Positions 18,289 to 27,547 of a stretch of DNA of 46,870 nt are shown here, one piece after another. This stretch comes from Succinivibrionaceae bacterium UBA3769 (GTDB lineage: Bacteria > Pseudomonadota > Gammaproteobacteria > Enterobacterales > Succinivibrionaceae). The stretch's first letter is position 1. Every line of letters starts with the position of its first letter. The translations under genes were made by a program, and so were the position numbers. The stretch is taken from contig DFFT01000131.1 in NCBI GenBank assembly GCA_002372325.1, positions 34,175-81,044 of the forward strand, written 5' to 3'. The notes under the pieces were generated by a model that had not been told where the DNA came from, made no database searches, and worked only from the letters and a program-made list of their open reading frames with translations.

Positions 18289-18330
18289 GTGTCTGCCGGA
18301 ACCCCTTCAAGAGATCCCCGGCTGAATAAA

Positions 18331-18759
18331 TCAGGACAGATCCTCTTCATAGCAGGATCTGAAATTGATATTGCCGGTACCGGTAATTACGGTATCTGTA
18401 TCACTGCCGTATTCAGTTTCAACCGGCACGACTTCACAGGCGATTTCCCCGTCAAAGTCCTCAATTACCGTCCGGTTGTCAACGTCCCCGAAAGCTTCTT
18501 CGTAATGCGGGTTGTGTTTTGCAAGTTCGGCTTTGTATACCACAGCCACAGAACAGGAATCCTGACAAATGCCGCCCAGAACTTCTCCGGTGTCGGTACT
18601 GATCACAATCTGCGGATCATCCGGAAAATCCAGATATAAATAATCGGTAAAACCAAGCGCAGCCAGGTTTCTGCCGTAATCACAGCGTTCCCAATCCTCA
18701 TCGCTTTTAACAAAGTAAGAAGGATCACCAATTACAATGCTTCCTTTAAATCTTTTCAT
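18331..18759 (-). CDS. Acidic protein of unknown function
   Basis: 142 residues, strongly acidic, without signal peptide or membrane segment. I do not recognise the family. Visible features are an N-terminal RFKGSIVIGDPSYF, five cysteines (26, 65, 69, 108, 136, with a CQDSC pair at 65-69), IEDFDGEI near residues 99-106, and a threonine/glycine-rich segment TDTVITGTGNINF near the end. It has a real ribosome-binding site, GGAG 8 bases before the ATG, and normal codon use, so I consider it a true gene. It stands alone on the opposite strand between tsf and pyrH, which are usually adjacent, suggesting insertion into this locus. No function is assigned. Confidence 0.75.
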   Translation of the reverse strand: MKRFKGSIVIGDPSYFVKSDEDWERCDYGRNLAALGFTDYLYLDFPDDPQIVISTDTGEVLGGICQDSCSVAVVYKAELAKHNPHYEEAFGDVDNRTVIEDFDGEIACEVVPVETEYGSDTDTVITGTGNINFRSCYEEDLS

Positions 18760-18981
18760 TTTTTATCTCCGCGCGTTCTCTGCCGATTTTACTGCTCCCG
18801 TAAATCGGCCGCCATTTTACCTGAAAACGCAACCGGGGCGTGATGCGAAAGTCATTCCGGGCTTCTTAAGCTTATGATCTCTCTGAATCAAACACTTTTA
18901 TTTGCCTTTGCGCTGTTCTCTGCTGCGTAACCTGCTAAGTTCCCTGCCAACCACCAAGTTGTGTCCGGCGCCGGCGGTTTT

Positions 18982-19022
18982 TTGCGGAACTTTCCCATAT
19001 ATATTATAATCCTCTGATCAGA
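18982..19022 (+). promoter_or_regulatory. pyrH promoter with palindrome at the start point
   Basis: TTGCGG (18982-18987) and a perfect TATAAT (19005-19010) are 17 bases apart. A 10-base palindrome, TCTGATCAGA (19013-19022), covers the expected start of transcription and could be an operator. The rest of 18760-19053 shows no gene. Confidence 0.6.
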
Positions 19023-19053
19023 CGGTGTTGGGATATGATACGGGGCAGCGGAA

Positions 19054-19767
19054 ATGAGTCACAAAAGTTTTAAACGTGTTCTGTTAAAGTTGAGCGGCGA
19101 AGCTCTTGAAGGAAAGGAAAGCTTTGGGATTGACCCCGAGGTGCTTGATCGCATGGCCGGAGAAATCGGCGCGGTGGTCAGCTCCGGCGTTGAAGTGGGG
19201 CTGGTTCTGGGCGGCGGAAATATCTTCCGGGGCGCCAAGCTGGCTCAGGCGGGGTTAAACCGCGTGGTGGGCGACCATATGGGCATGCTGGCCACGGTGA
19301 TGAACGGTCTGGCCATGCGGGATGCTCTGTACAGAGCAGGGGTGCCGGCAACTCTCATGTCAGCCATCGCCATGCCCGGCGTGTGCGCCTCCTATTCCTG
19401 GACAGAGGCCATTCATGCTCTTTCCGCCGGCCGGGTGGTCATTATGGCTGCCGGTACCGGGAATCCCTTTTTTACCACTGACAGCGCCGCCTGTCTCAGA
19501 GCCATCGAGATTCAGGCCGATGCCGTAATCAAGGGCACCAAGGTTGACGGCATTTACAGCGCGGATCCGGTAACTCATCCGGATGCGGAGCTTTACCGGG
19601 AGCTCACCTACCAGGAAGTAATGGAAAAGGAGCTCAAGGTAATGGATTTGGCCGCTTTTGTGCTGGCCAGAGATCACAAGATGCCCATTATGGTGTTTAA
19701 TATGAACCGTCCTGATGCCCTGATGCGGGTGATTTCCGGAGAAGACGAGGGCACTATTGTCAGGTAA
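19054..19767 (+). CDS. pyrH: UMP kinase
   Basis: Hexameric bacterial uridylate kinase, 237 residues (E. coli 241), phosphorylating UMP to UDP in pyrimidine synthesis. It belongs to the amino-acid-kinase fold. VLLKLSGEAL, GGGNIFRG, GDHMGMLATVMNGLAMRDAL and AAGTGNPFFTTDSAACLRA are conserved nucleotide and UMP-binding segments. The start has only a short GGA upstream. It begins the pyrH-frr-uppS-cdsA-dxr-rseP-bamA run. Confidence 0.97.
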   Translation: MSHKSFKRVLLKLSGEALEGKESFGIDPEVLDRMAGEIGAVVSSGVEVGLVLGGGNIFRGAKLAQAGLNRVVGDHMGMLATVMNGLAMRDALYRAGVPATLMSAIAMPGVCASYSWTEAIHALSAGRVVIMAAGTGNPFFTTDSAACLRAIEIQADAVIKGTKVDGIYSADPVTHPDAELYRELTYQEVMEKELKVMDLAAFVLARDHKMPIMVFNMNRPDALMRVISGEDEGTIVR

Positions 19768-19818
19768 TGTCAGACAGCGTCGGATAGAGACAGGTAATAT
19801 CAGATAAAGAAAGGCCTT

Positions 19819-19848
19819 GGCCTGAAGCCGATTATGTAATTTCAGGCC
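19819..19848 (+). other. Inverted repeat between pyrH and frr
   Basis: GGCCTGAA (19819-19826) and TTCAGGCC (19841-19848) are perfect complements with a 14-base loop, close before the frr ribosome-binding site. It lacks a T-run, and may be an RNA-stability or processing hairpin. Confidence 0.45.
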
Positions 19849-19871
19849 GTAAAAATAAAAGGTAAATGATT

Positions 19872-20432
19872 ATGTCAGTTAATGATATCAAAGCGACTGC
19901 AAAGGAAAAGATGACCAAGGCTGTTAAATCTCTGGAGACCCGGATTTCCAAAGTAAGAACAGGAAGAGCTCAGCCGTCTCTTCTGGATGGCATCATGGTG
20001 GATTACTACGGTTCCAAGACCCCGCTGAACCAGGTGGCTTCCGTCAATGTGGCCGATGCCCGCACGCTTTCAGTAACCGTTTTTGACCGCAGCGCCGCCA
20101 AAGAAGTGGAAAAGGCTATCCGCGACAGCGATCTGGGCCTGAATCCGGTATCTGCCGGCACCTCCCTGCGCATTCCCCTGCCTCCTCTCACCGAGGATCG
20201 CCGCAAGGATCTTATCAAGGTCGTCCGGGGCGATATTGAGCAGGGCAAGGTAGAAATCCGCAATATCCGCCGCGATGCCAATAATGACATCAAGGCTCTT
20301 ACCAAGGACAAGGAAATCTCCGAGGACGAGGAAAAGAGAGCTCAGGATGAAATCCAGAAGCTTACCGACAGCAGCATCAAGGATATTGAAAAGATTCTCG
20401 CCGACAAAGAAAAAGAGCTGATGGAGATTTAG
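19872..20432 (+). CDS. frr: Ribosome recycling factor
   Basis: Splits post-termination ribosomes together with EF-G; 186 residues (E. coli 185). ISKVRTGRAQPSLLDGI, VFDRSAAKEVEKAI, GLNPVSAG and IPLPPLTEDRRKDL are signature stretches, and the C-terminal helix ends in KEKELMEI. ATG 19872 is preferred over 19866: the AAAGG site ends 9 bases before it but only 3 before the earlier ATG, and homologues start here. uppS follows 6 bases after the stop. Confidence 0.97.
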   Translation: MSVNDIKATAKEKMTKAVKSLETRISKVRTGRAQPSLLDGIMVDYYGSKTPLNQVASVNVADARTLSVTVFDRSAAKEVEKAIRDSDLGLNPVSAGTSLRIPLPPLTEDRRKDLIKVVRGDIEQGKVEIRNIRRDANNDIKALTKDKEISEDEEKRAQDEIQKLTDSSIKDIEKILADKEKELMEI

Positions 20433-20438
20433 TCTTCA

Positions 20439-21203
20439 GTGCAAAATGAATTATACAGCATTGCCGGAGGCTCGGCGGACAGTCCTCGCATTCCGGCTCA
20501 TGTGGCTATTATCATGGACGGTAACGGCCGGTGGGCTCAGAAGCGCGGACAGATGCGGCTTGCCGGCCACCGCGCCGGAGTTAAGTCCGTGAGAAAGACG
20601 ATTGAATTCGCCGGACAGCACGGCATAAGGCAGCTCACGCTGTTTGCCTTTTCTTCGGAAAACTGGAAACGGCCGGAAACCGAGGTTTCCGGCCTTATGG
20701 AACTTTTTTCCTGGGCTCTGTCTAATGAGACAAAGAATCTTGCCGAGAACAATATTGTCTTTCAGGTGGTGGGGGATCTCTCGAGGTTTCCTGAAAAGGT
20801 GCAGACTGCCATTGCCGCAGCGGAAAAGGCCACCGCAGAAAATTCCGGTCTCAGACTGGTGGTAGCCGCCAATTACGGCGGCCGCTGGGATATTGCCAGA
20901 GCGGCCCGGATTCTGGCGGAGAGAGCCCTGTCCGGTTCCCTTGCTCCTCAGGATATCAATGAAGACCTGCTGGCTTCATCTCTTGCTGTCACCAATGATG
21001 TGGATCTTCTGATTCGTACCGGAGGAGAGCATCGCATTTCAAATTTCCTGCTCTGGCAGCTGGCCTACAGTGAAATATTCATTACTGATGTCCTATGGCC
21101 TGATTTTGATGACCGGGTATTTCAGGCAGCCTTGGATTACTATCAGGGACGGGAAAGAAGATTCGGCCTTACCAGTGAACAGGTTCAGAAACGGCAGGGC
21201 TGA
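20439..21203 (+). CDS. uppS: Undecaprenyl diphosphate synthase
   Basis: cis-prenyltransferase (254 residues) that extends farnesyl diphosphate with eight isopentenyl units to the C55 carrier lipid of cell-wall synthesis. HVAIIMDGNGRWA holds the catalytic Asp27. FAFSSENWKRP and RTGGEHRISNFLLWQLAYSE are further substrate-binding motifs. The start is GTG, with GGAG at 20423-20426 inside the end of frr; no better in-frame start exists. It uses the product of ispA, encoded earlier in the window. Confidence 0.96.
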   Translation: MQNELYSIAGGSADSPRIPAHVAIIMDGNGRWAQKRGQMRLAGHRAGVKSVRKTIEFAGQHGIRQLTLFAFSSENWKRPETEVSGLMELFSWALSNETKNLAENNIVFQVVGDLSRFPEKVQTAIAAAEKATAENSGLRLVVAANYGGRWDIARAARILAERALSGSLAPQDINEDLLASSLAVTNDVDLLIRTGGEHRISNFLLWQLAYSEIFITDVLWPDFDDRVFQAALDYYQGRERRFGLTSEQVQKRQG

Positions 21204-21321
21204 TTATTACTAACATGGGATACTGCCGAACAGAATTTTGCGGCTGGCGGCTTTTGCCAGTATTTTAACTATCACGGATTCCGGTTTGGGAAATGTGATT
21301 TGACTGTAGTGACCTTACATC

Positions 21322-22314
21322 ATGCTAACCAGAATTATTACCGGATTCTTCCTGTTTATCGCTGCCGGGCTTTGGCTGTTTTTTCCGGCAGCCGGCACGG
21401 AATCCCATCCCTTTCTCGCCCTCGATGTTTTCAAAATGATAAGCGGTCTTGTCATCGCCATCGGAGGCTGGGAGTTTGCGAAGCTTGTTTTTCTGAAACC
21501 CGCAGAGAATCATGGCGATAACCCCGCATCCTCCGGAAGTCCGGAAGACCGCAATCTCCTCCTGAAGAGATTTCTCTATGCGGCGGCGGTTTTTCTGCTG
21601 GCGCTCCTGTCCTTTAACTATGTTGATCATGAGGTCTGGACCGGAAGCTGGGCCCGTCCGGCGGAGGTTATCCGGAATCTGGGGATGAGTCCGCTTCTCT
21701 GGATTCTGGCCTTTGGCGCCATATGGTGGCTGGCGGCTTCGGTGATGGTGTTTTTTTATCCCCGTTCCGGCGTTCTCATGCGCTTCTGGTGGCAGCGGGC
21801 TCTTGCCGGCATTCTCACTCTCATTCCTTTCGGGGCATCACTGCTCCTTTTAAGATATACCGGAATCAGCCACTATGATGAGGATCCCTACATCGGAAGC
21901 CGGATTCTGCTTTCGGTAATGATGCTGGTATGGAGTGCCGATACCGGGGCTTATTTTACGGGGCGTTTTCTGGGACGGCATCATATGAGCTCCCATGTAA
22001 GCCCGAAAAAAACCTGGGAGGGGCTGGCCGGAGGAGTAATACTTGCTCTCCTGGTGTACGGCATTCTGTACTATACCGGCATGTATACCGTTTATTATTC
22101 CGGCTTTGCCGCTCTCACGCTGGCAGCTCTGCTTACGGTGATATTTTCAGTTTTCGGCGATCTCTCCGAAAGCATGTACAAGCGCTATGCGGGCATTAAG
22201 GATTCCGGGGTGATTTTTCCGGGCCACGGGGGCATGCTGGATCGCATTGATTCCCTTTGCGCGGCGATACCGGTATTTCTTGTTTCCTATGCTCTGTTCA
22301 GTCTGCTTTTTTAA
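21322..22314 (+). CDS. cdsA: Phosphatidate cytidylyltransferase CdsA
   Basis: Polytopic inner-membrane enzyme making CDP-diacylglycerol from phosphatidate and CTP. It has 330 residues, longer than E. coli CdsA (285), with an extra hydrophilic stretch at about residues 60-80. WSADTGAYFTGRFLG, SPKKTWEG and the C-terminal SVFGDLSESMYKRYAGIKD followed by GHGGMLDRIDSL are the catalytic signature. No good Shine-Dalgarno is seen. The 118-base gap after uppS contains a small hairpin, CTGGC (21244-21248) with GCCAG (21256-21260), followed by TATTTT, possibly a weak terminator. Confidence 0.95.
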   Translation: MLTRIITGFFLFIAAGLWLFFPAAGTESHPFLALDVFKMISGLVIAIGGWEFAKLVFLKPAENHGDNPASSGSPEDRNLLLKRFLYAAAVFLLALLSFNYVDHEVWTGSWARPAEVIRNLGMSPLLWILAFGAIWWLAASVMVFFYPRSGVLMRFWWQRALAGILTLIPFGASLLLLRYTGISHYDEDPYIGSRILLSVMMLVWSADTGAYFTGRFLGRHHMSSHVSPKKTWEGLAGGVILALLVYGILYYTGMYTVYYSGFAALTLAALLTVIFSVFGDLSESMYKRYAGIKDSGVIFPGHGGMLDRIDSLCAAIPVFLVSYALFSLLF

Positions 22315-22346
22315 ATGATTCTCTGTTTCGGAAAGGTTTTTGCTTC

Positions 22347-23543
22347 ATGAATAAAGTTACAGTTTTAGGCGCTACCGGTTCCATCGGCGGCAGCACTCTG
22401 GATGTGATAAGAAGAAATCCGGAGAGATACTCTCTTTATGCTGCCACGGCGCGGAATAACGTTTCCCGGATGCTGGAAATTGTTAAGGAGTTTCATCCGG
22501 CTGCGGCAGTCATGCTGGAGGAGCGGGCGGCCCAGGAGCTCCGGGGACTTCTCGCGGACGCCGGTCTTAAGACTGAGGTATTGTCCGGATCTGAGGCCCT
22601 GAGCGCGGTGGCTGCCAGCGAGGAAGCGAACAGCGTCATGTCCGCCATTGTGGGAGCAGCCGGTCTTAAGCCGACTCTGGCCGCCATTACCATGGGGAAG
22701 ACCGTGTATCTGGCCAACAAGGAATCCCTGATCATGAGCGGTCATATATTTGTGGACGCCGCCAGAAGATACAAAGCCCGCATTGTCCCGGTGGACAGCG
22801 AGCATAATGCGATTTTTCAGTGCCTGCCGGAAAAGGAGCAGAACCGCATCGGCCGCTGCGATCTCCGGGAAGCCGGCATTACCAAGCTGGTTCTGACCGG
22901 ATCCGGCGGGCCCTTCAGGGATCGGGAAATAAGTTCGCTAAGTCAGGTAACTCCCGAGGAAGCGGTAAGTCATCCCAACTGGAGCATGGGCCGCAAGATC
23001 AGCGTTGACAGCGCCACCATGATGAACAAGGGTTTTGAATTTATTGAAGCCCGGTGGCTATTCAATGCGGATCCCCGGGATATCGAGGTTGTGGTGCATC
23101 CGGAGTCGGTGATCCATTCCATGGTGCGTTACCGGGACGGCTCCGTGCTGGCGGAGATTGGGGTTCCCGATATGAGAACTCCCATTGCCCGGGCCATGGC
23201 CTGGCCTGACAGAATTGACAGCGGAGCCGCGGCCATAGATTTTACCTCCCTGGGCAGCCTTACCTTCAGAGCTCCGGATTTTAAGCGCTATCCCTGTCTT
23301 AAGCTGGCCATGGACGCCTGCCAGTCCTCTCAGGCTCTGACCACGGCGGTGAATGCGGCCAACGAGGTGGCGGTGCAGGCCTTCCTTGACGGCCGGCTGA
23401 AATTTACCGATATTTATACTGTGGCGGCCCGGACGGCTGATTCCTTTGCTCTTGCCCCGGCGGACTCCCTGGAGGATGTTCTTAATATTGATCTCGCTGC
23501 CCGGCAGCGGGCTTACAGTGTTCTTGAGGACCTGTCCAGGTAA
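22347..23543 (+). CDS. dxr: 1-deoxy-D-xylulose-5-phosphate reductoisomerase Dxr
   Basis: NADPH-dependent second enzyme of the MEP pathway; 398 residues, equal to E. coli. The nucleotide-binding GATGSIGGSTLDV is at the N-terminus. LANKESLIMSG, VDSEHNAIFQCL with the metal-binding Asp and Glu, and GSGGPFR plus HPNWSMGRKISVDSATMMNK complete the active site. ATG 22347 has GAAAGG ten bases upstream and matches the family start; an in-frame ATG at 22257 lies inside cdsA. The position between cdsA and rseP is the Pseudomonas-type order. Confidence 0.97.
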   Translation: MNKVTVLGATGSIGGSTLDVIRRNPERYSLYAATARNNVSRMLEIVKEFHPAAAVMLEERAAQELRGLLADAGLKTEVLSGSEALSAVAASEEANSVMSAIVGAAGLKPTLAAITMGKTVYLANKESLIMSGHIFVDAARRYKARIVPVDSEHNAIFQCLPEKEQNRIGRCDLREAGITKLVLTGSGGPFRDREISSLSQVTPEEAVSHPNWSMGRKISVDSATMMNKGFEFIEARWLFNADPRDIEVVVHPESVIHSMVRYRDGSVLAEIGVPDMRTPIARAMAWPDRIDSGAAAIDFTSLGSLTFRAPDFKRYPCLKLAMDACQSSQALTTAVNAANEVAVQAFLDGRLKFTDIYTVAARTADSFALAPADSLEDVLNIDLAARQRAYSVLEDLSR

Positions 23544-23551
23544 AGCCGTTC

Positions 23552-24901
23552 ATGGATATTCTCAGCAATATTTTTTATTTTTGCATTGCTCTGGGGGTGC
23601 TTATCGCCATTCATGAGGCCGGTCATTTTTTTATGGCCCGGCTCATGGGGGTGTATGTGGAACGGTTTTCTCTGGGCTTTGGCCCGGTGCTGCTGTCCCG
23701 GCGTGGGAAAGACGGCACGGAGTATTCCCTGTCCCTCCTGCCCTTCGGCGGTTATGTGAAAATGTACGGCGAAGACAAGGACAGCATTGATGCCAGCCGG
23801 GAACACGAGGCCTTCTGCTGCAAAAAGGTGTGGCAGCGTTTTCTCATTGTTCTGGCCGGCCCCTTTAACAATATTGCTTTGGCCTGGGCGCTTTATTTTC
23901 TGGTATTCCTGATGGGAATTCCGGATGTGAAACCGGTTTTTGACGTGATTTCCGGCGGCCTTGCGGAGCAGAACGGCTTCAGATCCGGAGATCTTATTGT
24001 TAAGGTCGGGGATGATGAGGTCGTTGATATTGAAGAGAGTCTGTACAGTCTTATAAGCCGCATCGGAGAGGATACCGTATCCGTAACCGTAAAGGGCGGC
24101 TATGGAGCAGAGCAGGAAAGAGAGCTTAATCTCCCGCTGTCCTCCTGGTCTTTGGAGCCGGGGAACCCCAGGATTCTGGATCAGATTGGCCTGGAACCCA
24201 TGTCATACAAAATCTCCGGGCGGATTGAAATGGTGGAATCCGGATCCCGGGCGGAAAAGGCCGGGCTTCAGAAGGATGATGAATTTGTAAGCTATGACGA
24301 TATTCCGTACCAGAACTGGAAATCCTTCAGCTCCTATATAAAGGCGCATCCGGAAAAGACTCTTAAGGTGACCCTGAAAAGAGACGCCCGGGAGCTTACG
24401 CTGGATCTGATTCCGGAAGGAAAGGAGAAAAACGGCGTCCTCCAGGGTTATGCCGGAATCATGCCGGCGATTGACGAAATTCCCGGGATAACCTTTGTCA
24501 GAAAATATGATTTCTGGCCGGCGTTTAAGGGAAGCTGGTATAAAACCTGGGATATGAGTATTATTACCCTCAGGTTTATCAAGAAGTTTGTCACGGGGGA
24601 CATTTCCCCCAAGAATATTTCCGGTCCGGTGGGCATTGCCAAGGGGGCGGGCTTGACCGGCCGCATGGGATATGTGTTCTTTTTGAGCTTCATGGCGCTT
24701 ATAAGCGTGAATCTGGGGGTGCTGAATCTCCTGCCGATACCGGTTCTGGACGGAGGACACCTGTTTTTCTACCTGCTGGAGGGGATATTCAGAAAGCCTG
24801 TTTCCGCCAAGGCGCTGGATATACTGATGAAAACGGGTTTTGCGCTTCTTTGTCTTCTGATGATAGTTGCCGTGTTCAATGATCTTTACTTTTCATGGTA
24901 G
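23552..24901 (+). CDS. rseP: Site-2 intramembrane protease RseP
   Basis: Inner-membrane zinc metalloprotease, 449 residues (E. coli 450), which cleaves anti-sigma factor RseA and leftover signal peptides. The zinc motif HEAGH is at residues 21-25 in the first helix, and the second motif LDGGH is at 399-403. Two PDZ domains lie between (about 125-300). It starts 8 bases after dxr and overlaps the bamA start by 7 bases. No rseA or rpoE is in the window, so the sigma-E role is inferred from the family. Confidence 0.96.
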   Translation: MDILSNIFYFCIALGVLIAIHEAGHFFMARLMGVYVERFSLGFGPVLLSRRGKDGTEYSLSLLPFGGYVKMYGEDKDSIDASREHEAFCCKKVWQRFLIVLAGPFNNIALAWALYFLVFLMGIPDVKPVFDVISGGLAEQNGFRSGDLIVKVGDDEVVDIEESLYSLISRIGEDTVSVTVKGGYGAEQERELNLPLSSWSLEPGNPRILDQIGLEPMSYKISGRIEMVESGSRAEKAGLQKDDEFVSYDDIPYQNWKSFSSYIKAHPEKTLKVTLKRDARELTLDLIPEGKEKNGVLQGYAGIMPAIDEIPGITFVRKYDFWPAFKGSWYKTWDMSIITLRFIKKFVTGDISPKNISGPVGIAKGAGLTGRMGYVFFLSFMALISVNLGVLNLLPIPVLDGGHLFFYLLEGIFRKPVSAKALDILMKTGFALLCLLMIVAVFNDLYFSW

Positions 24902-27381
24902 ATAAAATGCTGTATTCAAAGCTTTTTTGCTCTATGACGCTGGCCTTGACCGCCATGGGAGCGCTTGGCAATGCCGCTTATGCCTCTCAGGAGGAGAATC
25001 CTGTTAACAAATATCAGGGCAGCCTTCCGAAGGTGATGCACATTAATGATATTGAAGTCCGCGGCCTTTACCGGGTTACCAAGGGCGCGGTGCTTTTGTC
25101 TCTGCCGGTTCAGGCCGGGGATGACGTTACCAGAGAAGATGTGGCTCAGGCTCTTCGCAAGGTGTTCCGCACCGGCAATTTTGACATGGTCAACGCCTAT
25201 TACACCGATCAGGGCGTGCTGGTGCTGGATGTCAAGGAACGTCCTACCATTGTGAATGTCACCTATGCCGGCAACAATGCCATCAAGGAGGAGCAGCTTA
25301 ATGACATTATCAAGTCAAAGAACGTCAAGGTCGGCGAAATTCTGAATGTGGAAAAGCTCCGGGAGCTGGAGGCTTCCCTGGAGGATTATTACAACAGCAC
25401 CGGCCGCTATCAGGCCAAGGTTTCCACCATTCTGGTATACCTGCCCCGGAACCGCGTGGACGTGAAGTTTAATTTTACGGAAGGCGTCAGCGCCAAAATC
25501 GAACAGATCAACATTGTGGGCAATAACAGCTTTCCGGAAGAGAAGCTTCTGGCGCAGCTGGAGCTTCGGGATCATGTGCCCTGGTGGAATTTTCTGGCTG
25601 ATCGCACCTTTCAGGCGCAGAAATTCAGCGGGGATCTGGAGACCCTCCGTTCTTTCTACATGAACCGCGGCTATGTGCGTTTTCGGATCGATTCCACCAG
25701 AGTGGAAATGACCCCTGACCGCAAGGGCATTTATCTCAGCATTGCCATTAAGGAAGGGGATCAGTACAGCTTTGACAAATTCAATGTCATCGGGGAAACC
25801 TACGGACACGGCGAGGAAATGCTGAAGCTGATCCCGCTGGTGCCGGGAGATGTTTATGATGCCAATCAGGTTTCTCATACCGAAGAGCTTCTGGCCAATT
25901 ACATGGGCAAGTTCGGTTATGCCTACACCAAGGTGCAGGCCATTCCGGTCATTGATGACGAAAAGAAGCTGGTTTCCCTGAACTTTTCCGTGGAGCCGGG
26001 GCACCGCATATACGTAACCGATGTGAAGATCACCGGCAATACCATTACCACTGACGAGGTGGTGAGAAGAGAGATCCGGCAGATGGACGGCACCTGGCTG
26101 TCCAATGAGGCTATCAGCACCTCCAAGAGACGTCTGGATCAGCTGGGCTTCTTTGAAACCGTGGAGATGGCTCCCAGAAAAACCGGGACTGACAGCGATA
26201 CCGCGGAGGTGATTACCACCGTCAAGGAAAGACCCACCGGTTCCGTGAAGGCCGGTATCGGTTTCGGCACTGAAACGGGCATTAATCTTAACGGCGAAAT
26301 TTCTCAGGACAATTTTCTGGGCTACGGCGGCAATGCCAGCATCGGCATCAACACCAACAAATACGATCAGAAGATCGAGCTCCGCTATAACGAGCCCTAC
26401 TTCACGGTGGACGGCGTCAGTCTGGGCGGCAGCATTTACTATGAAAAATTCGAAGCCGGCGATGCCAACATTGTGGACTACACCAATGAAAAGTTCGGCG
26501 CTTCCGTGGGCATCGGCTATCCCATTGACGAGCACAACTTTATTCGCTACACCGTGGGTTATGAGCATAACAGACTGTCGCAGACATCCTCGTATGTGCA
26601 GATTCAGCGTTTCTGGGATACCTACGGCAAGGACAAGAATGCGAACAAGGTGGTTTTCCAGAACTATACCGCCGGTATCTTTTATTCCAGAAACTATCTG
26701 GACCGGGGGGCTCTGCCCCGGGAAGGCAGCAAGCAGACGGTATACGGCGATGTGGCCGTGCCGGGCTCCGATACCAGATACTACAAGCTCGGCGCTGACA
26801 CCACCCATTTCTTCCCGCTGGACAAGGATAAGAAGTTCATCATCAATTTCAGAGCCAAGGCCGGTTACGGCAACGGCTACGGTTCCAGAAACGGCATCGA
26901 CGAAATTCTGCCCTTCTTCCAGAATTACTACCTGGGCGGCGATGAGTGGCTGCGCGGCTTCAAATACAACTCGGCCGGCCCCAAGGCGCTCTATAATTCG
27001 TTCCTCATGGGCCGGGTGGGCGTTATCGGCACCCGGGATTCCATCGGCGGCAATGCCATTGTTGCCGGAAGCCTCTCCCTGATTGTGCCGACGCCGTTTG
27101 CCTCCGAGGGCTATGAGAACTCCCTCAGAACCTCGATTTTCCTGGATGCCGGTTCCCTGTGGGATACTAACTACGATCCCGATGCCATCGGCCCCTGCCT
27201 GGGAAAGTGCGAAAATATTTACGATTTCTCCGATCCTTCGGAATACCGGATGTCCGCGGGGGTGACTCTGGTCTGGGTATCTCCCATGGGGCCTATTGGC
27301 TTTTCTCTGGCGGAACCCATCCGCAAGAAGAGGGGAGATCGGACGGAGTTCTTTACCTTTTCTCTGGGGCGCACCTTTTAA
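24895..27381 (+). CDS. bamA: Outer membrane protein assembly factor BamA
   Basis: Core of the BAM complex inserting beta-barrel proteins in the outer membrane; 828 residues (E. coli 810). A signal peptide covers about residues 1-30, cleaved after AYA. Five POTRA repeats follow (from HINDIEVRGLYRVT near 48 to about 435), then a 16-strand barrel. The conserved loop-6 motif appears as LRGF at 686-689, and the protein ends in phenylalanine (SLGRTF), as outer membrane barrels do. ATG 24895 overlaps rseP; a second in-frame ATG at 24907 is possible, since neither has a good Shine-Dalgarno. Confidence 0.97.
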   Translation: MVDKMLYSKLFCSMTLALTAMGALGNAAYASQEENPVNKYQGSLPKVMHINDIEVRGLYRVTKGAVLLSLPVQAGDDVTREDVAQALRKVFRTGNFDMVNAYYTDQGVLVLDVKERPTIVNVTYAGNNAIKEEQLNDIIKSKNVKVGEILNVEKLRELEASLEDYYNSTGRYQAKVSTILVYLPRNRVDVKFNFTEGVSAKIEQINIVGNNSFPEEKLLAQLELRDHVPWWNFLADRTFQAQKFSGDLETLRSFYMNRGYVRFRIDSTRVEMTPDRKGIYLSIAIKEGDQYSFDKFNVIGETYGHGEEMLKLIPLVPGDVYDANQVSHTEELLANYMGKFGYAYTKVQAIPVIDDEKKLVSLNFSVEPGHRIYVTDVKITGNTITTDEVVRREIRQMDGTWLSNEAISTSKRRLDQLGFFETVEMAPRKTGTDSDTAEVITTVKERPTGSVKAGIGFGTETGINLNGEISQDNFLGYGGNASIGINTNKYDQKIELRYNEPYFTVDGVSLGGSIYYEKFEAGDANIVDYTNEKFGASVGIGYPIDEHNFIRYTVGYEHNRLSQTSSYVQIQRFWDTYGKDKNANKVVFQNYTAGIFYSRNYLDRGALPREGSKQTVYGDVAVPGSDTRYYKLGADTTHFFPLDKDKKFIINFRAKAGYGNGYGSRNGIDEILPFFQNYYLGGDEWLRGFKYNSAGPKALYNSFLMGRVGVIGTRDSIGGNAIVAGSLSLIVPTPFASEGYENSLRTSIFLDAGSLWDTNYDPDAIGPCLGKCENIYDFSDPSEYRMSAGVTLVWVSPMGPIGFSLAEPIRKKRGDRTEFFTFSLGRTF

Positions 27382-27403
27382 TCCGGCATATGGAGTATAA
27401 TTT

Positions 27404-27440
27404 AAACCGCTCTCCCGGTTACTTATCCCGCGGGCGGTTT
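27404..27440 (+). terminator. Possible weak terminator after bamA
   Basis: AAACCGC (27404-27410) pairs with GCGGTTT (27434-27440), with a long loop containing further short pairings. There is no real T-run beyond the stem, so termination may be partial. Confidence 0.35.
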
Positions 27441-27469
27441 ATGTCATAACAGTTTACCGAGGCAGAGTG

Positions 27470-27510
27470 ACCGGTATCCGGTTGACACTCATGATCTTTG
27501 TCAGTAAATT
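27470..27510 (+). promoter_or_regulatory. skp promoter with adjoining inverted repeat
   Basis: A perfect TTGACA (27482-27487) and TAAATT (27505-27510) are separated by 17 bases. The inverted repeat ACCGG-TAT-CCGGT (27470-27482) abuts the -35 and may bind a regulator. This gives skp its own transcription start 38 or so bases before the gene. Confidence 0.6.
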
Positions 27511-27547
27511 ATCGTTATCGTTATTGCAAAAAAAGGAACACATAAAA

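Noticed and set aside
18968..18990. GC-rich palindrome CCGGCGCCGG followed by T residues before pyrH
   Set aside because: As a palindrome without a loop it can form only a very short stem, so a terminator is unlikely.
18986..19017. Sigma-E-like GGAACTT followed by TCTGA before pyrH
   Set aside because: The spacer is 20 bases, longer than the usual 15-17, and a good sigma-70-type TATAAT lies in between.
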